NCBI GenBank assembly: GCA_027310625.1
Contig: DAIDAM010000008.1
Span: 1 to 49,278, forward strand
Reading direction: 5' to 3'
Length of the DNA stretch: 49,278 nt
Origin: a bacterium
GTDB lineage: Bacteria > Patescibacteriota > Minisyncoccia > UBA6257 > 2-01-FULL-56-20
A program made the translations under genes and the position numbers. Positions 37,885-45,160 of this stretch are shown one piece after another (position 1 is the stretch's first letter; each line of letters opens with the position of its first letter). The notes beneath the pieces were generated by a model. It did not search any database and was not told where the DNA came from. It worked only from the letters and a program-made list of their open reading frames with translations.

Positions 37885-38360
37885 TAAAAATCCTAATTCC
37901 AAAATCCTAAATCCTAAATAAATTTTAATGTCCCAAATCCAAAATCGTAAACGATACGATCTTGAGGAAAGAACTTTGCGTTTTGCACAGCGGTCTGTAA
38001 ATTTTTCGCAAAAACTTCCCAAGAACCTTGAAAACATAGAGATTAGAAAACAATTTGTGAGGTCGACTGGTTCTGTGGCTGCAAATTACATTGAAGCCAA
38101 CGAAGCATTGAGCAAGAAAGACTTTATTATGAGGATAAAAATTTGCAGAAAGGAAGCAAAAGAGAGTGAACTTTGGTTCAAACTTGCAGTAAGTGGCAAC
38201 AATAATGAAATTGATAAAGAACGCCAGGAGTTGATCGGCGAAGCTGTAGAGCTTAGGAAAATTTTCGGTTCGATTTTGGAGAAATCTAAATAGTTTTCGA
38301 AATTCGTCATTTCATTTTTTTGACATTATTTAGGATTTAGACATTGTTATTTAGGATTTT
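37885..38360. mobile_element. Candidate element: four-helix-bundle ORF bracketed by inverted AATCCTAAAT word repeats
   Basis: Left AAAATCCTAAATCCTAAATAA, right ATTATTTAGGATTTAGACATTGTTATTTAGGATTTT (inverted). Confidence 0.5.
37928..38293 (+). CDS. Four-helix-bundle protein (23S rRNA IVP / S23-like)
   Basis: RYDLEERTLRFAQRSVNFSQKLPKN...QFVRSTGSVAANYIEANEALSKKDFIMRIKICRKEAKESELWFKL. Confidence 0.88.
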   Translation: MSQIQNRKRYDLEERTLRFAQRSVNFSQKLPKNLENIEIRKQFVRSTGSVAANYIEANEALSKKDFIMRIKICRKEAKESELWFKLAVSGNNNEIDKERQELIGEAVELRKIFGSILEKSK

Positions 38361-39140
38361 ATGAGATATAAATTTGGAAAGACAATCATCATCGCCCTCG
38401 GCGGTTCAATCGTTTATCCTGATGAAATTGATTCGGCGTTTATCAAAAAATTCAGAGTACTCATTCTCAAATTTCTCAAAAGAAAGCGCAGGTTTGTGCT
38501 TGTTGTCGGGGGTGGGCGGGCTGCCCGCCTTTTTCAGGAAGCGGCGCATGCGGTTGTTCCGGTGACCGACGAAGACAAGGACTGGCTCGGCATTCACGCC
38601 ACGCGGCTGAACGCGCATCTTTTGCGGACCGTTTTTCGCAATATTGCCGACCCCGTCGTGATAGACAGCCGCGACAAATTAAAGAAATTATCCGCCCATG
38701 GCGGAAGATATCCGGTAATCATCGCTTCCGGCTGGCGGCCGGGTTGGTCGACGGATTACATTTCCATAGCGATTGCGGATTATCTCGGCGCGAAAGAAGC
38801 GGTGATCGCCGGCAAACCCGCGCATGTTTACCCCGTTAGAAGCAGCCGCGCCGGCGGTCCCGGAGGGACTCCCCGACCGCGGTCGGGGAGCGCGACTTCT
38901 AACGGGGTTGACGACAAAGACCTCAACAAAGAAAATCCTTTGCACGAATTGTCGTGGAGTGAATACCGCAAACTGATTCCCGAAAAATGGAAGCCTGGGC
39001 TTCACTCGCCGGTTGACCCCGTGGGCGCAAGGTTGGCTCAAAAGAAAAAAATCGCCGCGATTATCATCAACGGCAAAGATCTGAAAAATTTTGAGAATTT
39101 GCTGAACGGTAGAAATTTTAAGGGAACTGTTATAAGGTAA
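38361..39140 (+). CDS. Amino-acid-kinase-fold UMP kinase (archaeal-like) with palindromic insertion
   Basis: TIIIALGGSIVYPDEID...VLVVGGGRAARLFQEAA...DWLGIHATRLNAHLL...DPVGARLAQKKKIAAIIINGKDLKN; insertion at 38831-38907. Confidence 0.8.
   Translation: MRYKFGKTIIIALGGSIVYPDEIDSAFIKKFRVLILKFLKRKRRFVLVVGGGRAARLFQEAAHAVVPVTDEDKDWLGIHATRLNAHLLRTVFRNIADPVVIDSRDKLKKLSAHGGRYPVIIASGWRPGWSTDYISIAIADYLGAKEAVIAGKPAHVYPVRSSRAGGPGGTPRPRSGSATSNGVDDKDLNKENPLHELSWSEYRKLIPEKWKPGLHSPVDPVGARLAQKKKIAAIIINGKDLKNFENLLNGRNFKGTVIR
38831..38907. repeat. Palindromic element (CCCCGTTAGAAG...CTTCTAACGGGG) inside UMP kinase-like CDS
   Basis: 12-bp perfect terminal IR, inner palindrome CCCCGACCGCGGTCGGGG. Confidence 0.9.
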
Positions 39141-39293
39141 AGAAACTAAAGGAAGGGTCGCCCCGATAGTGTCCGCCCGAGGCGAAACTACGGGGCAGGT
39201 GCCGTGGTCTAGTGCGGCTGTTTGTCCCGATTTCTCAAAATGGTAATTTTAGGGAAATCGAGGATCCTCGAAAATTTAATTTTCTTGCGGAGC

Positions 39294-39378
39294 GGAGAGG
39301 TCGCATAGTGGTCTAGTGCACACGCTTGGAAAGCGTGCAACCCGCAAGGGTTCGCGAGTTCGAATCTCGCCCTCTCCG
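39294..39378 (+). tRNA. tRNA-Ser(GGA)
   Basis: Acceptor GGAGAGG/CCTCTCC, D-arm GCATAGTGGTCTAGTGC, anticodon loop TTGGAAA, long variable arm, GTTCGAATC T-loop. Confidence 0.93.
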
Positions 39379-39469
39379 CCCCGCAAGAAAATAATTTTCG
39401 GGAGAAAGACTGTATACCAGAAATGGTATCGAGAGTTCTCGTGCCAGAGGCAGATCCGCCTTTGGCGGA

Positions 39470-39580
39470 GAATCTCTCACCCTCCGCAGTGTGCGGGAGA
39501 ATGCGTATTCGCGAGTTCTCCGCCTCCGCTAGAGCTTCGGCGGACAGGGAATCTCTCACCCTCCGCAGTGTGCGGGAGAA
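39470..39580. repeat. Two 32-bp perfect direct repeats within a tandemly duplicated ~80-bp unit
   Basis: GAATCTCTCACCCTCCGCAGTGTGCGGGAGAA at 39470-39501 and 39549-39580. Confidence 0.9.
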
Positions 39581-39657
39581 AGCAAAAATTTTGACATAGA
39601 AGCGCTACTCGTCTTAACCTGTAGGCTGCAGTAAACCAACTGAATAAGGGGTGACAC

Positions 39658-40395
39658 GTGAACGTGAGACTTCTTGGTAAGTGTCCGAGATGCGGTGCCG
39701 ACGACTCCATCGCTATCAACCACGACAATGGCGAGGAAAAAGCCGCCTGCGAGAAGTGCGGCTGCGGCTGGGATGACTGGCTTCAGCTCGAGCGAGACGA
39801 AAAGAAAAAAGGCAATAACCTCATCTTCGTATGGGTAAATGTCGGCAATGGGTGTGCGATGGTTCATAACCCGCGAATTGACGAGATACCCTGCGCGAGA
39901 GTCATCGTCAACGTGCTGAACGTCGCGGTGATGGTTCGCTTCAAACTCGGCGTGTCGTTTGCAACCGAAGGCGGGCTGAATGGAATCGTGAAGCACGACG
40001 GCGGCAAGGGGTACGTGGACCTCACGAACGCCTGCGGTTACATCGGCTTGATGGAAGACGACATGTACTCTCCGAACCCCGTGAGAAAAGCCGTTCTCCG
40101 GTGGTACGGAGACCTGCTGAATCTCCTCTTTGAAGACGAGCTCGTCGTTGACGGCAAGAGCTTTGGCAGGGGAGCGATTCTCAAGCTCTCCGGCGAGGCG
40201 CCCGTAACGAAGGTTCAGAAAGCGACCAACTTGCTCTGGCTGGTTCTCTACAAGAAGACCGGAAGCAAGGGATTTGCTGACGAAGTGTTTCTGCGGATGA
40301 GGGCAGCACTGAGGCAGTCGTTGGTCGCGCCTTACATCGCGGGACTCACCGACGAGCAGATCGCGAAGTTTTTCGTTCCACCGCCGTGGCGCTAG
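39658..40395 (+). CDS. Protein of unknown function with N-terminal zinc ribbon
   Basis: GTG start; LLGKCPRCGADDS...AACEKCGCGWDDW. Confidence 0.65.
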   Translation: MNVRLLGKCPRCGADDSIAINHDNGEEKAACEKCGCGWDDWLQLERDEKKKGNNLIFVWVNVGNGCAMVHNPRIDEIPCARVIVNVLNVAVMVRFKLGVSFATEGGLNGIVKHDGGKGYVDLTNACGYIGLMEDDMYSPNPVRKAVLRWYGDLLNLLFEDELVVDGKSFGRGAILKLSGEAPVTKVQKATNLLWLVLYKKTGSKGFADEVFLRMRAALRQSLVAPYIAGLTDEQIAKFFVPPPWR

Positions 40396-40422
40396 CCGCA
40401 CGCAAACGCCGGGGAACGTCAG

Positions 40423-40450
40423 CCGAGCACATGAAGCTTTGTGTGCTCGG
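40423..40450 (+). terminator. Hairpin terminator
   Basis: CCGAGCACATGAAGCTTTGTGTGCTCGG followed by TTTTG; stem sequence shared with 24708-24740. Confidence 0.65.
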
Positions 40451-40488
40451 TTTTGCTTTATTTGTACGTTTGGTAAAATATTCCCACT

Positions 40489-41004
40489 ATGAACAACACG
40501 AAAAATATTCTCGTGGTTGCGGCGATAATTCTTCTGGCGGGAATAGGCGGATTCGCTTACAGATACTTTGCGCAGCCGCAGACCGGAAATTCCGGCACGC
40601 AAACAACCGCAGTAAACTCGCCCTCGGTTTCGGAAACTTCTTCCGCGCCTCAAAAAACAAATCCATCCGCTCCAACGCAGACCCGGCAACAGGAAACGGC
40701 GATAACCTATAACAATGGCGGATTTTTCCCGCAAAGCATAACGGTGAAAAAAGGAGCGACGGTCGTTTTCAAAAACGAGAGCAGTTTCGAGTTCTGGCCG
40801 GCGTCCGCCGTTCATCCGGTTCACGCCGTCTACGACGGCACATCGCTCGAACAGCATTGTCCGAACCCCAGCGGCACGGCTTTCGACGCCTGCGCGCCGG
40901 TGCAACCCGGCTCTTCGTGGTCGTTCAAGTTCGATAAAATCGGTTCCTGGGGTTATCACGACCATTTGAACCCAGGCAACTACGGAAAAGTAACGGTGCA
41001 GTAA
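40489..41004 (+). CDS. Cupredoxin-like secreted copper-binding protein
   Basis: N-terminal TM; FFPQSITVKKGATVVFKNESSFEFWPASAVHPVH...GSWGYHDHLNPGNYGKVTV. Confidence 0.85.
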   Translation: MNNTKNILVVAAIILLAGIGGFAYRYFAQPQTGNSGTQTTAVNSPSVSETSSAPQKTNPSAPTQTRQQETAITYNNGGFFPQSITVKKGATVVFKNESSFEFWPASAVHPVHAVYDGTSLEQHCPNPSGTAFDACAPVQPGSSWSFKFDKIGSWGYHDHLNPGNYGKVTVQ

Positions 41005-41011
41005 CGATACG

Positions 41012-41377
41012 ATGGAAGAGTCAACCAAGCTCAAGTCGGTTTCTCTTCTTTTGCGCGTCGGCATCGCTTCCACATTTTTGTATCCTGCGATTGCTTCCTT
41101 TCTTGACCCTTACTCCTGGGTGGGATTTATGCCGCGGTTTTTGAGAAATATTTTTCCTTCCGCTTTTTTACTTTCGGCGTTCTCGGTTTTCGAAATAATT
41201 GTCGCGCTCTGGCTTTTGTGGGGGAAAAAATTATTTTACGCTTCGCTGCTTGCGGCTTTGACGCTTGCGGCGGTGATTTTTTTCAATCTCGGCGCGATGG
41301 ACATTGTTTTTCGCGACTTCGCCATACTTTTCGCCGCCCTCGCCCTTGCCCTTCTTGACCGCCGCCTGAATAATTAG
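41012..41377 (+). CDS. DoxX-like membrane protein
   Basis: SLLLRVGIASTFLYPAIASFLDP...RDFAILFAALALALLD; 4 TM. Confidence 0.65.
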   Translation: MEESTKLKSVSLLLRVGIASTFLYPAIASFLDPYSWVGFMPRFLRNIFPSAFLLSAFSVFEIIVALWLLWGKKLFYASLLAALTLAAVIFFNLGAMDIVFRDFAILFAALALALLDRRLNN

Positions 41378-41380
41378 GTT

Positions 41381-43462
41381 ATGGAGTATCTCAACCTTCT
41401 TGCGCCGACGATTGAAAGTTTGGGCGGCTTCGGTTATTGGCTGATTTTTCTCATTGCTTTCAGCGAATCGCTCGCTTTCGTCGGAACGATTATTCCCGGC
41501 TCAATACTCATTTATCTCGCAGGATTCCTCGCGTCCCGCGGATATTTCAGCATCATCAACCTCATCTGGTTCACGACCGCCGGCGCGATTCTCGGCGACG
41601 GCTTGAGTTATTTTCTCGGCACGAAAGGAAAACATCTTTTCAAGAACGAAAACAAACTTTTGAAGTTGAGTCATCTCGAGAAGGGCGAGGAATTTTTCAG
41701 AAAACACGGACCGAAAAGCGTTTTCATCGGCCGTTTTGTCGGGCCGCTGCGCCCGATTATTCCTTTCATTGCCGGTTTGTCGCGGATGGACAAAAAAACT
41801 TTCTTCCTCTGGAACATTTCGAGCGCGATTCTCTGGTCCGTTTCCCATCTGCTCGTCGGCTATTTCTTCGGCGGCGCGATTGGCGTGATAGAAGCGTGGA
41901 CGACGAGAGCGGGGATAGTCGTTGCGTCCATTGCCGGCGCGCTTGCTTTGTTTTGGCTTCTCATCAAGGCAAGCAGACCGTTTCTTGATTTTGTGAAATC
42001 GGCTTACGCGGCTTCCGCAGCGAAAGTCGCCTCCCTTGCTCCGTTCAGAAGATTTTACGGGAATAATCCCGCCTTGCTCGGCTTTTTGAAGGAAAGATTT
42101 TCGAGCGAGAGGTTTTCCGGTTTGCCTCTTACGCTCTTTTCGGCGACATTCGTTCTTGTTCTCCTTCTCTTTTTCGGCGCCGCAAGAAGCGTTCTCTCCT
42201 CCGGCGTTTTTATATCGTCCGACGAACGAATTTCAAACGCGCTCTTTTTGTTGAGAGACGCAAAACTCGTTATTTTCTTCACGTGGATAGCTCTTCTATC
42301 CAAGTGGCAGGTGATTGTCGCGGCCGCGCTCGCGCTGACGCTTTTCTTCCGGCTTTGGCGAAAAGATTTTTACATTCTACCCCTTTGGATAACGGTCGGC
42401 GCAGGCGAACTTTTCAATTTTTTGAGCGGACTCGCTTTTTACCGCGAAATTCCCGAATCCGCCCTTTATCTGAGGAGCGGCTCGTCGTTTCCGGACGGGT
42501 ATTCCGTAATGGCTGCCGCTTTTTACGGGTTTCTTTTTTACATTGCGTTTCGGCATTCGCGGGCGTGGGGCGGAAAAACGAACGCTTTGTTCTTCGGTTC
42601 GTCGGCGATTCTCATGGTCGGGTTTTCGGTTCTTTATCTCGGGGAAAGTTTTTTGAGCGGCGTTCTCGGCGGCTATCTTCTCGGGCTACTTTGCATGATG
42701 GTCGGGGTATCGCTTTCCGAGTTTTTGAAGTCGCGGGAAACGTTCGCCCCGCCCGCGGTAAGCGCGAAACTTATTTCTTACGTTCTTCTTGCGGCTTGGG
42801 TCGTTTTCTACGCCGGATTTTCGCTTTTGTATAACCCGTCGCTGAAAGAACTTTCCAAACCTCCGGAAACTACGAAAGTTCCCCGAGCAATAAATATTTT
42901 TGAAGACGGGAAATTACCCAAGTTTTCGGAAGAACTTTTCGGCGGAAGAGCGGAACCCATCAGCTTCATTCTGGTTGCAAAAAACGATGACGAACTTTTT
43001 TCGGCAATGAGTCGCGCCGGCTGGAGATTATCCGACCCGGTCGGCGTCGGTTCGCTTCTGCGTCTCTCAAAATCGCAGATTACAGGCGAGTTTTACGCCG
43101 GGGCGCCGATGACTCCATCTTTCTGGAATTCCGGCACGAACGATTTCGGTTTTGAAAAACTTTTTTCGCCGTCCGACATTTATTCCCGACGCCACTTTAG
43201 GGTTTGGAAGACGAATTTTGAGGCGCCCGAAGGGCGGGTTTACGTTGGCAATGTCCGCCTTGACGAATCAAAATGGCTCGTGATTCGGAAATCCAGTCCT
43301 TATGCGGACGTTGAAAGAGAACTTTTGTTTTCCGACTTGAGCGCAGCAGGCGTAATTTTGAAATCAAAAAAGTACGACTTTGTCGGAATAGTTGAGCCGA
43401 TGAAAGATACCTCAAGTTCGTTTTTCACTGACGGGAAAGTTTATGAGGTTGTGCTGAAGTGA
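41381..43462 (+). CDS. DedA-PAP2-LssY multidomain membrane protein
   Basis: DedA: FSESLAFVGTIIPGSILIYLAGFLAS...FIGRFVGPLRPIIPFIAGLSRM; PAP2-like TM region with SGSSFPDGYS; C-terminal LssY-like domain (FILVAKNDDELFSAMSRAGW). Confidence 0.8.
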   Translation: MEYLNLLAPTIESLGGFGYWLIFLIAFSESLAFVGTIIPGSILIYLAGFLASRGYFSIINLIWFTTAGAILGDGLSYFLGTKGKHLFKNENKLLKLSHLEKGEEFFRKHGPKSVFIGRFVGPLRPIIPFIAGLSRMDKKTFFLWNISSAILWSVSHLLVGYFFGGAIGVIEAWTTRAGIVVASIAGALALFWLLIKASRPFLDFVKSAYAASAAKVASLAPFRRFYGNNPALLGFLKERFSSERFSGLPLTLFSATFVLVLLLFFGAARSVLSSGVFISSDERISNALFLLRDAKLVIFFTWIALLSKWQVIVAAALALTLFFRLWRKDFYILPLWITVGAGELFNFLSGLAFYREIPESALYLRSGSSFPDGYSVMAAAFYGFLFYIAFRHSRAWGGKTNALFFGSSAILMVGFSVLYLGESFLSGVLGGYLLGLLCMMVGVSLSEFLKSRETFAPPAVSAKLISYVLLAAWVVFYAGFSLLYNPSLKELSKPPETTKVPRAINIFEDGKLPKFSEELFGGRAEPISFILVAKNDDELFSAMSRAGWRLSDPVGVGSLLRLSKSQITGEFYAGAPMTPSFWNSGTNDFGFEKLFSPSDIYSRRHFRVWKTNFEAPEGRVYVGNVRLDESKWLVIRKSSPYADVERELLFSDLSAAGVILKSKKYDFVGIVEPMKDTSSSFFTDGKVYEVVLK

Positions 43463-43467
43463 ATTTG

Positions 43468-43553
43468 TGCCCGGGGCCGGAATCGAACCGGCATGGCCTG
43501 TTACAGCCACGACATTTTAAGTGTCGCGTGTTTACCTATTTCACCACCCGGAC
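43468..43553 (-). tRNA. tRNA-Leu(TAA)
   Basis: Reverse complement GTCCGGGTGGTGAAATAGGTAAACACGCGACACTTAAAATGTCG...GGTTCGATTCCGGCCCCGGGCA; anticodon loop CTTAAAA. Confidence 0.93.
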
Positions 43554-44024
43554 ATATTTTCTACCACCGCGACCCCTATGATTCGGGGTTAAGCTATGGC
43601 AATTAGGACACAAAACTCTCAAATTCTCTATTCTATTATCATGCCTATCTCCATTTATGTGGTCAAGTTCAAGGGGTAAGTGTCCACCTTCTGTTCTTTT
43701 AGCCCAACCGCATTGTTCACAATATCGCGGCTTCAACCCTTCTCGAAAAAGTCTGTTTTTTAACTTGAAACTTTGATAGTAACTATTTTTTATTAGAATA
43801 CTTTTTAGTGGCAAACGAGGCTTACCTATTCCTTTCAATCCTTTGTTCCAGGCCTTTCCTTTGAAATGAGCAGTGCTTATTTTATACTCTTTTATGTATT
43901 TCTTTACTTGATCGTAATTGCCGCCCGCTTCACGAAGTTTGAGCTTGACAAGAACTTGTCTAAAGCTCGACGAATTAAGAACCGCTTGCCCTAGTTGTTC
44001 TTCCGTCCAAGATCTTCTCTTCAC
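43536..44024 (-). CDS. HNH endonuclease
   Basis: CEQCGWAKRTEGGHLPLELDHINGDRHDNRIENLRVLCPNCHSLTPNHRGR; 3' end overlaps tRNA-Leu. Confidence 0.88.
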   Translation of the reverse strand: MKRRSWTEEQLGQAVLNSSSFRQVLVKLKLREAGGNYDQVKKYIKEYKISTAHFKGKAWNKGLKGIGKPRLPLKSILIKNSYYQSFKLKNRLFREGLKPRYCEQCGWAKRTEGGHLPLELDHINGDRHDNRIENLRVLCPNCHSLTPNHRGRGGRKYVRVVK

Positions 44025-44092
44025 TACCCAATGATAACAAAATGGAAGACGCGAAGCAACAACTGGCTAAAAGTGTTTACCTTTTAAAATCG

Positions 44093-44164
44093 AGGCGCGA
44101 GAGGGATTCGAACCCTCGCATAGTTGTTTTGCAGACAACCGCGTTACCTCTTCGCCATCGCGCC
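44093..44164 (-). tRNA. tRNA-Cys(GCA)
   Basis: Reverse complement GGCGCGATGGCGAAGAGGTAACGCGGTTGTCTGCAAAACAACTATGCGAGGGTTCGAATCCCTCTCGCGCCT. Confidence 0.95.
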
Positions 44165-44179
44165 TTCTGCAATCAAATC

Positions 44180-44629
44180 CTACTCCAGCGAGAGCAATTT
44201 TTCCACTTTCGCCGCGTTTTCCGGTCCGCGGTCTATTTCAAACCAAATTCTCGGCATCGGCTTGAGATTCAATTTTTTGAAAAGGATGTTCTGAAGAAAA
44301 TTTCTCTTTTTTGAAAGCGCGTCCAAAACCTCTTTTGCTTTTTCTTCGGGAAGAACGCTTACCATAACCCTCGCTGTTTCCAATTCGTCGTCAACTTTCA
44401 CTTCCATTATTGTCGCCAGACAATTTTCAAACTCCATTTCCTTCACGATTATCTTGCTAAGCTCTTCGCGTATCAGTTTTCCCATGCGCTCAGGGCGATG
44501 CTTCATCCCGTTAGAGACAGGTTGCCTCAGGCAACCGTGATATCGCGACCAAACTTCATCTTTAGAGCTTTTCTTGATTGTTTGATAAACATCCTTTTTA
44601 AACTTTAAGTTGTCTCTAACGGGATTCAT
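44180..44629 (-). CDS. rbfA: Ribosome-binding factor A with palindromic-element-derived N-terminal extension
   Basis: MKHRPERMGKLIREELSKIIVKEMEFEN...ARVMVSVLPEEKAKEVLDAL; first ~40 aa lie in an IR element. Confidence 0.85.
   Translation of the reverse strand: MNPVRDNLKFKKDVYQTIKKSSKDEVWSRYHGCLRQPVSNGMKHRPERMGKLIREELSKIIVKEMEFENCLATIMEVKVDDELETARVMVSVLPEEKAKEVLDALSKKRNFLQNILFKKLNLKPMPRIWFEIDRGPENAAKVEKLLSLE
44507..44623. repeat. Palindromic element (CCCGTTAGAGACA...TGTCTCTAACGGG) at the rbfA 5' end
   Basis: 13-bp perfect terminal IRs, inner palindrome GGTTGCCTcAGGCAACC; same family as 38831-38907. Confidence 0.9.
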
Positions 44630-44662
44630 CTCCTTACAATCAACGCTTAAGAATGCTTATCA

Positions 44663-45088
44663 TTACTCTTTTTTGTCTTCCGGAGAGATAATTTTGTCAG
44701 TGATTCCCCCGAGGGTTTGCAGGCAGTTTTTCTCAATCATTCCTATCATCATTCTGTTATATTCTATTTTTTCTCTGGCTTCGTCTGCATTGACGTTTAT
44801 CCGGCCTTCAATCGCGTGCGTCAGTTCGACAACTTCCGCGCGCATTTTGTCCACGTAATCGCGCAAAGCGTACTCGGCGACAACGGCCGTACCGCCGCCT
44901 ATCTCTCCTTTTGTTCCAAAAACGTTTTCTAAAATTTTCCTGTCGCTGACGCCAAATGGTATACCGCTTTTAAAATCCTGGCCTTTTTCTGCGACGATAG
45001 AAGCGATGTGTTTAAGTTCAGCCTTTTCGTGCGCTTTTTTTACAGGGGCAAATTCTGGTTCAGGCAGTGATTGTTCGTAACGGTTCAT
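44663..45088 (-). CDS. Conserved-looking protein of unknown function
   Basis: 141 aa ORF between infB and rbfA on the same strand. Confidence 0.5.
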   Translation of the reverse strand: MNRYEQSLPEPEFAPVKKAHEKAELKHIASIVAEKGQDFKSGIPFGVSDRKILENVFGTKGEIGGGTAVVAEYALRDYVDKMRAEVVELTHAIEGRINVNADEAREKIEYNRMMIGMIEKNCLQTLGGITDKIISPEDKKE

Positions 45089-45160
45089 GATTTAACAATA
45101 CACCCCCGTATCAAGAAAATGCAAGAATCTCCACAAACCATTTTCTGTTACTTCCCCGGA

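Noticed and set aside
37928-38293. Four-helix-bundle ORF as Avd of a diversity-generating retroelement
   Set aside because: No reverse transcriptase, template repeat or variable repeat pair was found in the window.
39209-39559. Minus-strand ORF over tRNA-Ser (ARFELANPCGLHAFQACALDHYATSPL)
   Set aside because: Classic spurious ORF antisense to a tRNA gene plus repeats.
39470-39580. Direct repeats as a possible CRISPR array
   Set aside because: Only two copies, the spacer-like part is itself repeat/palindrome related, and no cas genes are present.
39556-41073. 505-aa minus-strand ORF 39556..41073
   Set aside because: Antisense to the zinc-ribbon and cupredoxin genes, which have proper starts, SDs, signal peptides and domain motifs.
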